NCBI GenBank assembly: GCA_019359245.1
Contig: JAHHHR010000070.1
Location: forward strand, 1-38,211
Direction: 5' to 3'
Length of the DNA stretch: 38,211 bases
DNA from: Nostoc desertorum CM1-VF14
GTDB lineage: Bacteria > Cyanobacteriota > Cyanobacteriia > Cyanobacteriales > Nostocaceae
Below, piece after piece: positions 13,754-21,928 of this stretch (positions are counted from its first letter, which is position 1; every line of letters begins with the position of its first letter). The notes below the pieces were generated by a model. It had not been told where the DNA came from. It worked only from the letters and a program-made list of their open reading frames with translations, and did no database searches. Position numbers and translations under genes: made by a program.

Positions 13754-15994
13754 TCACGTACTTGTTTTTGAATCCTGCAAGTCTATATCATCTTCCAATT
13801 CTTCAGCAGTGTCTGAGTAATTGAACATGAAGACAAACTTGTTTTTAGGTAGAACTAAAGTTGGAAGATAGAACGGTAAACCTTCCCAGCCATCTTCTTT
13901 TCTACCTTGTTCCAAAATGACAATAAGTGTAGGAACATTAGGATATTCTTGCTTTGCCTTATTTACCCATTCAGGACTAGTAAAACCAGAAGTTCCTCTC
14001 CACGTTCCTGACCCATCTTTTGCCGGTCTATTTTTTAATCTAAGTCCCTTGCCTTTTGTTTCTTTTCCCCGACGAACATTGAGCCGTCCCTGCTGAATAC
14101 CTGCCGTATTCTTCATTGCCTTGAGTACCTCTTGAACTCGTTTATCCTCCCAGGGATAATTACCAGCAGGGCGACTTGGCATATATGATAGGATATTGAG
14201 TAAAAAGTCGATATCTATTTCATATAGCATATCTTCATCGCTATACGGCTCTAAAAGCTTGGTTAAATTCTCTGTATGCTCCTTAATTTCCGAAGCTTTC
14301 CAGAGTGGATCAGGGGGGAAAATAGCTATCCCAGGTGTAAAAGCATTAATTGCTGACGGATTTAAGACATTAGAACGAGTTGGTTTCAGTTTTGACCCTA
14401 CCCAAACGGGCTGAATGTTAATATTGTTAGGGTCATCACCTATAGCTTGGCGCATTCCCTCATCAGCTTCATGAATTGCTCGGAAATCTTCTAAAATATG
14501 CTGAGGCAGAAAAAGGCGAGTCACATCAAGTAATTCCTGACGATAACCAAACATCCGTGCGTGCTGATGTACTGTATCCATCGTCTTTTGCTTGGCATCA
14601 CGTCCGTAATAAGTAATCATTAATCCCTCAATAGTGACACCACGGCCAAGTCTGTTACCCCCTATCAGAATGTTCATTCCTGGGCTATACTTTAGTTCTT
14701 TATCTGGATTGCTCGCATCAATAACCTTTGGTATGGCATTTCGTAGCTCATGCTCTAGCTCTATAACTAAATCATTGAGTGGTGGGAGATTTTTTGCTGT
14801 TTCACTTAACTCTGTATAGGCTTGATTTAGCCACTTCATTGCTTCTTCACGCTTTGTAGCAGATAGCTTTCCTCGAAGAGCCTTATCAAGCTCCACAACA
14901 AAGCTACGAATAACCTTTTCCAACGTGCTATGAGTGATGCGCTTGTGGTCAATATGAGCCAGGAAAGAGTATTTAGCATCTGAATTTTTTGCAGATTTTA
15001 TCTTATATATTGAACCTAAGAAGAAACAGCATAGAGATAGTCTCAATCCGGGAGGAATATCCCAATTATTACCAGGGGTTATCTTTCCTCCCTGTTTTTT
15101 TAATTGATCTAACTCTTCTAGTTCAACTTTTGTACAGCAATATTTGCTGTTGTCTGAAAAAAATAAATCTCCTCCAATATAACTATCACCAGGTTGAGGA
15201 AGAGCAGCACAGAAAACTGGTTTACAGGGATGATTAATATTTTGTAGTAGAAGGCTTTGAGGAGTTGCGGTAATCTGCAAATATATATGATTAGCTACCT
15301 CTTTCCGAATATTACCAATTTTTTCAAAAATTGCACTATCTGGAACTGTATCTTTACCTTTTTTAGCCTGTTTTGCTTCGTTAGTATTTGGGCTGGCATT
15401 ATCAGCTTCATCATCAAATATAAGTGTAGGCACACTACTGGCTTTAACAGACTTGAGAACTTTCAACAAATTATCTAGGTGACTTTTATTCTTTGTAGAT
15501 ACTAGGACAACACCAGTATCTTTGATATAATCAAGTAATTGGTTAGTTGCAAAGTCTTCTGGATCATTTCTCCATTGTTGCCAATTAAAAACAACCGGGC
15601 CACCTTTAAGTTGATCGGCAAAACGACCCGCAGTTTGTTCGCCTAAGCACGTATTATCAGAAGTCAACACAATGAAACAACGGAAATGGTTAGCCTGAGC
15701 AAGTGCCAGTGTAGCAATAGTAGTATTAGTTTTACCGCTTTGGACTTTGCCATAAATTAGTCCGGTAGTACCATCAGCTATTTTTCCCTTGTGAGGCTGA
15801 CTAACAATACCTGTACCTGTAGTACCAACATCACCAGAACCAAAAGTTGTCGAGTAGACATCAACGCAATTCTGGACTACTTCAACAGCAGTTTGTTTTA
15901 ATTGCTCTGCTGCTGTATTCCCAATTTTGCTTTGAAGTCTGTCAATAACCTTATTAATACAATAGCCGTCCGTTGCAATATCTATCTTACTCAT
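13754..15994 (-). CDS. Z1-domain P-loop ATPase/helicase-like defence protein (746 aa)
   Basis: The start at ATG 15994 (MSKIDIATDGYCINKV) is preferred; an upstream in-frame ATG would overlap the preceding gene by 74 bases. Walker A is GKVQSGKTNTT (about residues 82-92) and the DEAD-like Walker B is LIFDDEADN (about 190-198). The Z1 signature follows: GMNILIGGNRLGRGVTIEG (about 440-460), TYYGRDAK, and HQHARMFGYR with its arginine. Z1 proteins are known from restriction-like and repair/defence gene clusters beside methylases, MutL/Hsp90-type ATPases and PD-(D/E)XK nucleases; none of those partners is here. The last 150 residues (RRGKETKGKGLRLKNRP onward) are basic and may bind nucleic acid. Confidence 0.85.
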   Translation of the reverse strand: MSKIDIATDGYCINKVIDRLQSKIGNTAAEQLKQTAVEVVQNCVDVYSTTFGSGDVGTTGTGIVSQPHKGKIADGTTGLIYGKVQSGKTNTTIATLALAQANHFRCFIVLTSDNTCLGEQTAGRFADQLKGGPVVFNWQQWRNDPEDFATNQLLDYIKDTGVVLVSTKNKSHLDNLLKVLKSVKASSVPTLIFDDEADNASPNTNEAKQAKKGKDTVPDSAIFEKIGNIRKEVANHIYLQITATPQSLLLQNINHPCKPVFCAALPQPGDSYIGGDLFFSDNSKYCCTKVELEELDQLKKQGGKITPGNNWDIPPGLRLSLCCFFLGSIYKIKSAKNSDAKYSFLAHIDHKRITHSTLEKVIRSFVVELDKALRGKLSATKREEAMKWLNQAYTELSETAKNLPPLNDLVIELEHELRNAIPKVIDASNPDKELKYSPGMNILIGGNRLGRGVTIEGLMITYYGRDAKQKTMDTVHQHARMFGYRQELLDVTRLFLPQHILEDFRAIHEADEGMRQAIGDDPNNINIQPVWVGSKLKPTRSNVLNPSAINAFTPGIAIFPPDPLWKASEIKEHTENLTKLLEPYSDEDMLYEIDIDFLLNILSYMPSRPAGNYPWEDKRVQEVLKAMKNTAGIQQGRLNVRRGKETKGKGLRLKNRPAKDGSGTWRGTSGFTSPEWVNKAKQEYPNVPTLIVILEQGRKEDGWEGLPFYLPTLVLPKNKFVFMFNYSDTAEELEDDIDLQDSKTST

Positions 15995-16004
15995 CGGTGT
16001 TGTC

Positions 16005-16466
16005 TTAGTTGGAAAAAAGTACACGAGGCCAGTCATTTTGAGGCACTGTCTGATCCATCTGTTGTCTACCTGGGCCACTTATATGATAACTACCATGTGT
16101 CTTTCGAGACACAGATATGTGTTGACCAGCAATACCAGCATTTTTGTCCAATATACTCCAAAGCCTTTCCTGAGATATGCAACAGATACCGTCTTTATAA
16201 CAGATAAATGCTAAAAATACTGAAATACCGGGATAATTATTATGCAGAGTATTCAAGGCTAATTCTTCTTGACTACTTAAGGTAAATGGCCATGCAGATT
16301 TGGGTTTTTTGGAAACCTTAAAGAGAATAGCCGATTTACTGCTATAAGTTTCAACTAAGTAGATCGAGGAATGTATCCAAGATGCGTGAATTATTGTGAG
16401 GCGTTCTCCATGATCAATTAGTCGCAAAAACGCAGCGCCATAAAGGAATTCCTGATCATTGATCAT
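16005..16466 (-). CDS. Small partner of the Z1 protein, unknown (153 aa)
   Basis: It starts at ATG 16466 and stops 10 bases before the Z1 start, so the two are co-transcribed. The middle alternates strand-like segments (SSIYLVETYSSKSAILFKVS, then ISVFLAFICYKDGICCIS) around a helix with LSSQEELALNTLH. This order resembles a PD-(D/E)XK-type nuclease fold, but the expected E-x-K is not visible: the second strand reads ILFKVSKK. I do not recognise the family. It could be an inactive nuclease-like specificity subunit; that is inference. Confidence 0.6.
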   Translation of the reverse strand: MINDQEFLYGAAFLRLIDHGERLTIIHASWIHSSIYLVETYSSKSAILFKVSKKPKSAWPFTLSSQEELALNTLHNNYPGISVFLAFICYKDGICCISQERLWSILDKNAGIAGQHISVSRKTHGSYHISGPGRQQMDQTVPQNDWPRVLFSN

Positions 16467-16569
16467 GGTCAAATCTATGCAAGGGCTAGGTTATGTTCAA
16501 CTAAAAAAAGACATTATTGGTTGGTTTACCCACTGTTGCTACTATATTGCACCCAACTAAGAACCGCTA

Positions 16570-16868
16570 TAGAAGAGTACAACCCCAATCGCCGCAAGGA
16601 GTTTTTGTTTCCCGGTCGGCATGGGTTGTTACATATTCACAAGGTGAGTGCTGACAAAATCCTCAGAGATACCTGTGTGCGACTCTTGATTGAGGGCGTT
16701 AGTACCCATAGCTTTAGAAGGACTGCGTTAACCAGGATGAGCGATGCAGGGATACCTTTGCGCCACATACAGGAGATATCGGGACATCGCACGTTGGCAG
16801 CTTTGGAGCGTTATCTGGGGGTAACTGAGAAGCAGAAGCAAAATGCTATCTCTGCTTTGGATTTTTGA
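16570..16868 (+). pseudogene. Truncated second copy of the small tyrosine recombinase
   Basis: These 299 bp align without gaps to 10701-10999 and differ at about 30 positions, nearly all in third codon positions. The protein differs at only two sites (GLGHIHK to GLLHIHK and VRLGIEG to VRLLIEG). It keeps HSFRRTAL and the tyrosine segment but lacks the N-terminal half with the first catalytic arginine, so it should be inactive. The break falls at GCTATAGAAG. Confidence 0.85.
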
Positions 16869-16994
16869 ACTACTAGAGAGAAATTGGGTCAGGTTTGCGC
16901 TGGAAAGATGCGATCTCCAGTCGCGGGGGTGGTTCACAGATTAATAGCCAAATGAATCAGGTGACGGGGCAGCCTAGTTTAACTCAATACCCTT

Positions 16995-18191
16995 TTACAA
17001 CCAAATCTTATATGGTCTAATGCGTTGCTGTAACTTTAACCAAAAGAAGTAGCCAAAAAATAAAACTGTGCCTAAAATATTGTCGACAAATCTCTTAATT
17101 CCAATTTTCTCTAAGTCATAAAAGTATTTTTCTGGTTTTCCTCGACTAAGACATATTGGTGTTTTACCACCGACATAAAATAGATGTCCGTCGAAGAGTA
17201 CAAAATAGTTTAGAGGCATTAAAGACTCACTGAACACTCGAGCTGGAATTTCTTGAATTCCATTCATTTTTGCTGCTGTTGTTCGGTGCATCCCATCTAT
17301 TACTGTATACCAATAGTTGTTTCTTCCTAAAATGTAAACATCAACCTGAATAGGTGGTGGAGTTTGATGACCTAATTTAAGATAAGCAAGCGATTCTGCT
17401 AGCCTTTCTTCATTCCAAGGACATGACAGCACTCTTTCCGTTGATATCCATTCTGTTGGTGTACATACAAGGCTTGTTAGTTCATTATAATTATCGATAT
17501 AGTAAAAACATCGTAAAAACTCCTCCATTTTTTGCTTATCGATGTTTAGAGAGTAGAGTTTGTTACCATATTTATCTTGAATATCAGAAAAGTTTTGGCG
17601 GACAAAATCTAAAGATGATTGATAAAAACTTTTATCTAAAACTTTATTATTTTTGAGAATATTATCATTGAGTTTTTTTATAGAACGATGGGATATTTTC
17701 GTAATTCCTTGCGCTTCCGATTGAACAAATATTCCCCAATTTAATGATAATTTTATCCACTCTTCTATTTCTTCTTTACTTAAACGATGCCATTCGGTAT
17801 TGTCGTTATCTTCTCTACCTCTAATTAGCTCAAAATTCTCTTCTATTTTAGATTGAATATTTTGATAACTTTGATTTATTTCTATTTCTTGAATAAAATA
17901 TTCGTAGCCCCATTGTAAATACAAAGCAGGTATTTCATGCTGGATATACTTACATCCTAGTGGTAGTTCTAATTCATTTCTGATTTTTTCGATTACAGAA
18001 CTAACACAGTTAATTAGTGAACATCCTATTCCTATATCTGAAATAATGACAACTTTTCTCTCGTATACTCTAATTCGATAAACTCCAAGCCCTCTAATAT
18101 TTAAATCAGAAGGATCATGATTATTTGGAAAGAATTCATAGAATAAATCAACATATTCTTGATTTCTATACGGCGTTAAATCTCTAAGCAT
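16995..18191 (-). CDS. Protein with ParB/sulfiredoxin-like domain (398 aa)
   Basis: Residues 265-320 carry a ParB-N/Srx-type fold: WNEERLAESLAYLKLGHQ, then a strand pair, then DGMHRTTAAKMNGIQEIPA, which matches the D-G-x-H-R nucleotide-binding box of this superfamily. The first 260 residues are unfamiliar, charged and AT-rich in codon use. The last 30 include a hydrophobic stretch (NILGTVLFFGYFFWLKL), so the C-terminus may sit in the membrane. Free-standing ParB/Srx domains appear in phage, toxin and defence proteins as ATP- or CTP-using modules. It is far from parS-like sites and is not the plasmid's partition ParB. Exact role unknown. Confidence 0.6.
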   Translation of the reverse strand: MLRDLTPYRNQEYVDLFYEFFPNNHDPSDLNIRGLGVYRIRVYERKVVIISDIGIGCSLINCVSSVIEKIRNELELPLGCKYIQHEIPALYLQWGYEYFIQEIEINQSYQNIQSKIEENFELIRGREDNDNTEWHRLSKEEIEEWIKLSLNWGIFVQSEAQGITKISHRSIKKLNDNILKNNKVLDKSFYQSSLDFVRQNFSDIQDKYGNKLYSLNIDKQKMEEFLRCFYYIDNYNELTSLVCTPTEWISTERVLSCPWNEERLAESLAYLKLGHQTPPPIQVDVYILGRNNYWYTVIDGMHRTTAAKMNGIQEIPARVFSESLMPLNYFVLFDGHLFYVGGKTPICLSRGKPEKYFYDLEKIGIKRFVDNILGTVLFFGYFFWLKLQQRIRPYKIWL

Positions 18192-18249
18192 ATTTTGCTC
18201 TATCTAAGCAACAGCACCTCAAGCACTTAGTCTAACCACATTTTATTTT

Positions 18250-18774
18250 TTAGCTCGTGCCATACTTCTGTAAACTTATTGTCCAATCTGCCAAAACTCT
18301 GGGAGAGATGTGTTTACCCCTCTCCTTGATTAAGGTATCAGCCATTGTCGTCACCTCTATCACTGTTTTGTGTCCTGTCTCTACCATCTCAGCTAATAAT
18401 CGCAGTGTTCTAGTGTAGGTAACACCGTATGCCTTGCAGGTTTCAACAACTAGCCCGTCATCACTAGCACAAATCAGCAATTGATGACGGGCAATGGCAA
18501 TCGTAGATCGATCCGCGACACTTAAAAGGGGCGCTCTAACGTTAAATTCCAGAAAACTGGCAAACATCTCTTCTGTGGAAAGAGCCAGAGGTGTTAAGTA
18601 TTGGTTAGCAGCTTGACGAGTTTGGGTTTCCAGTTGATCTGAGTCTAGAAGTTCCTGGGCAATGTACAACGGGCTGTAGTGCTGTTGTAGCCACCCCCAC
18701 TCGTTCAGCCAACGAAAATCAATGAGTGCTGTTGCGTCAAGAATTGTTCCGTTAAGCGACTGCATAAACTTCAT
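18250..18774 (-). CDS. PIN-domain-like protein, putative toxin (174 aa)
   Basis: The start is at ATG 18774 (MKFMQSLNG; a second ATG 9 bases on is also possible), overlapping the upstream regulator gene by 23 bases. Acidic residues of a PIN nuclease pocket are visible in order: D in ILDATALIDF, E in YIAQELLDSD, D in VADRSTIAIARH and DD in ICASDDGLV. The arrangement resembles DUF3368-type PIN proteins, which often pair with XRE-ImmA/IrrE proteins. It may therefore be the RNase half of a toxin-antitoxin unit controlled by the gene upstream. The PIN assignment is by pattern, so moderate. Confidence 0.65.
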   Translation of the reverse strand: MKFMQSLNGTILDATALIDFRWLNEWGWLQQHYSPLYIAQELLDSDQLETQTRQAANQYLTPLALSTEEMFASFLEFNVRAPLLSVADRSTIAIARHQLLICASDDGLVVETCKAYGVTYTRTLRLLAEMVETGHKTVIEVTTMADTLIKERGKHISPRVLADWTISLQKYGTS

Positions 18775-19855
18775 TTTCTTGACGACGCACCCGCAGTTTT
18801 TCAACAGTTAAGTTGAGAAGTTCTGCTGCTTTCATTTCTGAAATCTTGCCCAATTTTAAGGACTGCCAAATTAGAAATTCATAACGTTCATTTTCTGGAT
18901 AATCATCCGCAGGCAGTGCTGGTGGTAATTCCATTGAGTTTTGCAAAGATGCACCATCATGTTGCTTTTTATAAATAGCACATATTTTGGCTTTCTCTTT
19001 AGCAAAATCAATGATTTTCATTTCTGCTAAACGATTCAAGATGACTAGGTAACTCACCCGAAAATGCCGTTTAAGTTTGACAATATCTTGGGTAAGTGCG
19101 TACATCCGCTCAAATTCAGCTTGAGGTACAAGTAGATGACTAGCAAAGTAATCAGCCACCTTTTCTCGTGCTTTTTCTTCTTCTTTGGTTCCTTCTTCAA
19201 TCAGGGTATCTTGGTACTCTACACGGTGAAAGATTAGGTGTCCAATCTCATGTGCAAGGGTAAACAATTGACGTTCAATGGTGATGTTATGGGTATTTAC
19301 CAAAACAAAAGCACCTTCAATATCACTACAAGCACTCAGACCAAAGAAACCTTTAATGGGAACGGAGGAGCGTAAAACTTTTAAACCGATTTCTTCTACA
19401 GACTGAAACAGGTTGGCAATGGGAGCGTCTCCCAAGCCCAGGCGATGGCGAAACAAAGCAGCTATTGTCTGAATGTGCTTTTCGTTGCCTTCTACTTGAT
19501 GGCAAGGTGTACTTTCTGGGGTGTAGGTCGGTAAGCCAACGGCTTGTTCTAGGGCGTTATAAGTTTGCAGCATTCGTAGCACTTGGGCCGCAAACTGGGC
19601 ATTTTTGTCAAAGGAAACATGAGCGCGGAACCGGAAGTTGGGTAGTCCAACACCAAGTGAGCGTAGCAAGTCATCGAGTGTAATGCCCAAAACACTCGCC
19701 AGAGCAGAGAGGATTTTGCTGTCTGGTAAAGTTTTGGCGTTCTCGTAGTTATTGATGCTCTGGCGAGTTACCCCAGCTTGTTCTGCAAGTTGCTCTTGAG
19801 ACAAGCCTAGACTTTTACGGTAGCGGATCAGGTTCGCAGCAATGATCTCTTTCAT
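18752..19855 (-). CDS. XRE helix-turn-helix fused to ImmA/IrrE metallopeptidase (367 aa)
   Basis: Residues 1-65 are a Cro/C1-type helix-turn-helix (GLSQEQLAEQAGVTRQSINN). From about 110 comes a zinc metallopeptidase domain with HEIGH at 202-206 and a downstream EKVADYFASHLLVP (Glu231) as the third ligand. The C-terminus has a coiled, DNA-binding-like section. Proteins of this class repress a promoter and can be inactivated by their own or a partner's protease activity. It is head-to-head with the CD-NTase operon, its ATG 140 bp from the first gene there. Separate HTH (CapH) and metallopeptidase (CapP) proteins are known regulators of CBASS, so this fused version may control the neighbouring system. 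It may equally serve as antitoxin to the PIN-like gene it overlaps. Confidence 0.85.
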   Translation of the reverse strand: MKEIIAANLIRYRKSLGLSQEQLAEQAGVTRQSINNYENAKTLPDSKILSALASVLGITLDDLLRSLGVGLPNFRFRAHVSFDKNAQFAAQVLRMLQTYNALEQAVGLPTYTPESTPCHQVEGNEKHIQTIAALFRHRLGLGDAPIANLFQSVEEIGLKVLRSSVPIKGFFGLSACSDIEGAFVLVNTHNITIERQLFTLAHEIGHLIFHRVEYQDTLIEEGTKEEEKAREKVADYFASHLLVPQAEFERMYALTQDIVKLKRHFRVSYLVILNRLAEMKIIDFAKEKAKICAIYKKQHDGASLQNSMELPPALPADDYPENERYEFLIWQSLKLGKISEMKAAELLNLTVEKLRVRRQENEVYAVA

Positions 19856-19907
19856 GGCTGATTCTTGAGAGCGATCACTAGAGGTGTTCAGGGAGGTCTA
19901 GAAAATT

Positions 19908-19959
19908 ATGTCAAAGTTGTTGACCCCACTTTACTTAATTATAATAGAAAATGTCAAAG
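19908..19959 (+). promoter_or_regulatory. Promoter of the CD-NTase operon with two flanking ATGTCAAAG repeats
   Basis: TTGTTG (19917-19922), a 17-bp spacer and TATAAT (19940-19945) make a good sigma-70 promoter reading rightward. ATGTCAAAG occurs twice in the same orientation: at 19908-19916, abutting the -35, and at 19951-19959, around the expected start point. Such placement is typical of repressor operators. The divergent XRE-type regulator gene starts at 19855, 53 bp away. Confidence 0.7.
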
Positions 19960-19994
19960 ACCTTTTACATCAGTCTTAAGGAGGTGATAAAGAT

Positions 19995-20162
19995 ATGGCA
20001 AAGAATACAGGTAACGGTTATCGCCGTGGTGCTGTGGACAAACGCAGCCAAACTTACAACCCTGTGACCGAACAATGGGTAAAGCGTAATGCTGAAACCG
20101 GACAGTTTATGGACGTAAAGCAGAATGGTGAACCTTTTAAGGGTGTTCGTAAGGAAGACTAA
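19995..20162 (+). CDS. Conserved-looking small basic protein of the CBASS-like operon (55 aa)
   Basis: This 55-residue protein begins MAKNTGNGYRRGAVDKRSQT. It contains an internal YNPVTEQWVKRNAETG and ends FKGVRKED. It has a near-perfect ribosome-binding site, AAGGAGGTGAT, 6 bases before the ATG, the strongest on the plasmid, so high expression is expected. It is rich in Gly, Asn, Lys and Arg with few hydrophobic residues. I recall very similar small proteins near nucleotidyltransferase defence genes in other bacteria but cannot check. It is too short for usual ORF cut-offs. Role unknown; an accessory factor for the downstream NTase is a reasonable guess. Confidence 0.8.
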   Translation: MAKNTGNGYRRGAVDKRSQTYNPVTEQWVKRNAETGQFMDVKQNGEPFKGVRKED

Positions 20163-20172
20163 TACTAAATTG

Positions 20173-20194
20173 CGTTCAGTGTGGAGACTGAACG
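20173..20194. repeat. Hairpin after the 55-aa gene
   Basis: CGTTCAGT-GTGGAG-ACTGAACG is a perfect 8-bp stem with a 6-base loop, 10 bases after the small gene's stop. No T-run follows, so it may reduce read-through or protect the upstream message, giving much more 55-aa protein than NTase. Confidence 0.6.
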
Positions 20195-20323
20195 TAACTC
20201 GGTAATGCTATTAGTTTTGGTCTATTGGAGGGGTGGTCTTAAACTCGTAGCCCACTCCTTCAGTTCTCTTCATTATCTTAGTCTTCGGCTTCAAAATCCA
20301 GAGCATCACCATTTACAAAAAAA

Positions 20324-21928
20324 ATGGTCAATAAATCTAACACAAAAGCAGAAAACCAAAAGTCCAAGGCTAGTACTGCCACTAATTCAAAAAAAACTGA
20401 GCGTACAAAAAAAACAGTCATTGAACCCAAGATACAGGAAGCTAATAATGCTAAGTCCACTGCTCCAAGAGCTAGATCCAAACAGACCGACGATCCTGCT
20501 CTTAAGACACAAGCAACTAAAAAGGTGAAGAGTCCAAACGGAAAAGCCAATTCAACGACAGTCAAGACAACTAAACAAGCAAACAGTAAGACAAAGGTAC
20601 AGCCAACTAAAAAAGCTAAGGTTGCTGCTGGTAAATCTAGCTCAACAAAAAATAAACGCACTCAAAAAGTAGTCAGTCAGATTGATATAAAACCGACTGA
20701 ACAACCTAAGTTTTCTGCTGCAAAAGCTAGCTCAACTGGAGCTAAAAGTGTCAGTAAAACCAAGGGTAAACGAATCCAAAAAGCTAAAACTTCCACTGCG
20801 AAAGCTAGACTTAATGAGAAACCAACTAGCTGTGAAAATGAATTTCCTAGCGAACCTAAAGTTGATATAAAGTTAGGACGTAAGCCTAATATTGACCTAA
20901 AAGCTAGTACAGTTAAAGCTGCATTTAAGAAGTTTAAATCCCAGATCGTTGACTTAAAGCCGTCAACCACAGATAAAGGACGTGCAAGCCGTGACTACTT
21001 GTTTGAGCAAGTTCAAAAACTAGTCAATAATCACTCGGATTTCCCACGACTTAAAGGTATCTATATTCCGTTTGGCTCATTTGCTAGAAAGACAAAAATT
21101 CGCCCCTTAGATGATATCGATATCTTGCTATTGTTAAACGGAAAGGGGATTAATGTCGAGATTTCTTATCAACAGAAAGCATCCGGCTATGGAGTCAACA
21201 TGACAGCAGTTTGTCGGGTAAAAATTACAGATGCTCATTCTCCTCTTCAAACATTTGCAGATAATAAGGGGTATGTCAACTCAATCAAGATTTTGAATCG
21301 GATAAAGCATCATCTTGTTTATGTGACTAACTATCAGAAAGCTGACAAAAATAGACGAATGCAGGCAGTGACTCTAAATCTCAAGTCTCATCCCTGGATC
21401 TTTGATATCGTACCAGCAATTCCTATCTACGATTATCGCGATAAGGTAACTCATTTCTTAATTCCAGACGGATATGGCAACTGGATTAGAACTAATCCAA
21501 AAATTGACGCTCAAAGCATTACATCAGTAAACACTCAGCATAAAGGCGAACTTTTGCCTGTTCTGCGATTACTAAAGTATTGGAACGCAAGGAAACATAA
21601 ACCTAGTCTGTCATCTTACTACTTTGAGACACTCGTAGTTCAGACTTTTCAGTATGCCCCTATAATAACTAGCTATCCAGCAGCACTTGAATACTTCTTC
21701 CAGCATTGCAGTTCCTCCATAATGAGTAACTGTCCCGATCCAAAGAGACTTGGTGAAGCATTAGATGCAAATGTTAGCTGGGACACCAAGCAAAAAATTA
21801 TCAAAGCCCTTAGAAATGCTGCAAACCACGCAAGTCATGCAATAATAGCTGAATCTAAAAATGACCAGAAGACGGCTATTTATTGGTGGAAAAAAGTTTT
21901 CGGGTCGGAGTTCCCAGATTATGGCTAA
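20324..21928 (+). CDS. CD-NTase (SMODS-type) with a long lysine-rich N-terminal tail (534 aa)
   Basis: Residues about 205-534 form a cGAS/DncV-like nucleotidyltransferase: GS at 251-252, the metal pair DDID (263-266, Asp264 and Asp266) and a third acid in FDIVPAIP (Asp361). A helical C-terminal domain follows. Such enzymes make cyclic or linear oligonucleotide second messengers when phage is sensed. The first ~200 residues are extraordinary: almost no hydrophobic residues, about a quarter lysine in the first 100, and loose repeats such as TKKAK, KASST and KTKGK, resembling histone H1 tails. A stop codon lies 45 bases upstream with no alternative start between, and the next Met is past residue 290, so the tail is part of the gene. 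No Shine-Dalgarno is visible before the ATG. It overlaps the effector gene by 8 bases. Confidence 0.85.
   Translation: MVNKSNTKAENQKSKASTATNSKKTERTKKTVIEPKIQEANNAKSTAPRARSKQTDDPALKTQATKKVKSPNGKANSTTVKTTKQANSKTKVQPTKKAKVAAGKSSSTKNKRTQKVVSQIDIKPTEQPKFSAAKASSTGAKSVSKTKGKRIQKAKTSTAKARLNEKPTSCENEFPSEPKVDIKLGRKPNIDLKASTVKAAFKKFKSQIVDLKPSTTDKGRASRDYLFEQVQKLVNNHSDFPRLKGIYIPFGSFARKTKIRPLDDIDILLLLNGKGINVEISYQQKASGYGVNMTAVCRVKITDAHSPLQTFADNKGYVNSIKILNRIKHHLVYVTNYQKADKNRRMQAVTLNLKSHPWIFDIVPAIPIYDYRDKVTHFLIPDGYGNWIRTNPKIDAQSITSVNTQHKGELLPVLRLLKYWNARKHKPSLSSYYFETLVVQTFQYAPIITSYPAALEYFFQHCSSSIMSNCPDPKRLGEALDANVSWDTKQKIIKALRNAANHASHAIIAESKNDQKTAIYWWKKVFGSEFPDYG

Noticed and set aside
16869..16994. A short open frame (about 45 codons) after the truncated recombinase
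   Set aside because: It may be the tail of a lost gene (GGGSQINSQMNQVTGQPSL), but it has no start and I recognise no family, so I do not call it.
20181..20528. A frame overlapping the start of the CD-NTase in another phase
   Set aside because: Its product is a frame-shifted reading of the lysine-rich tail region, and it lacks a plausible start.
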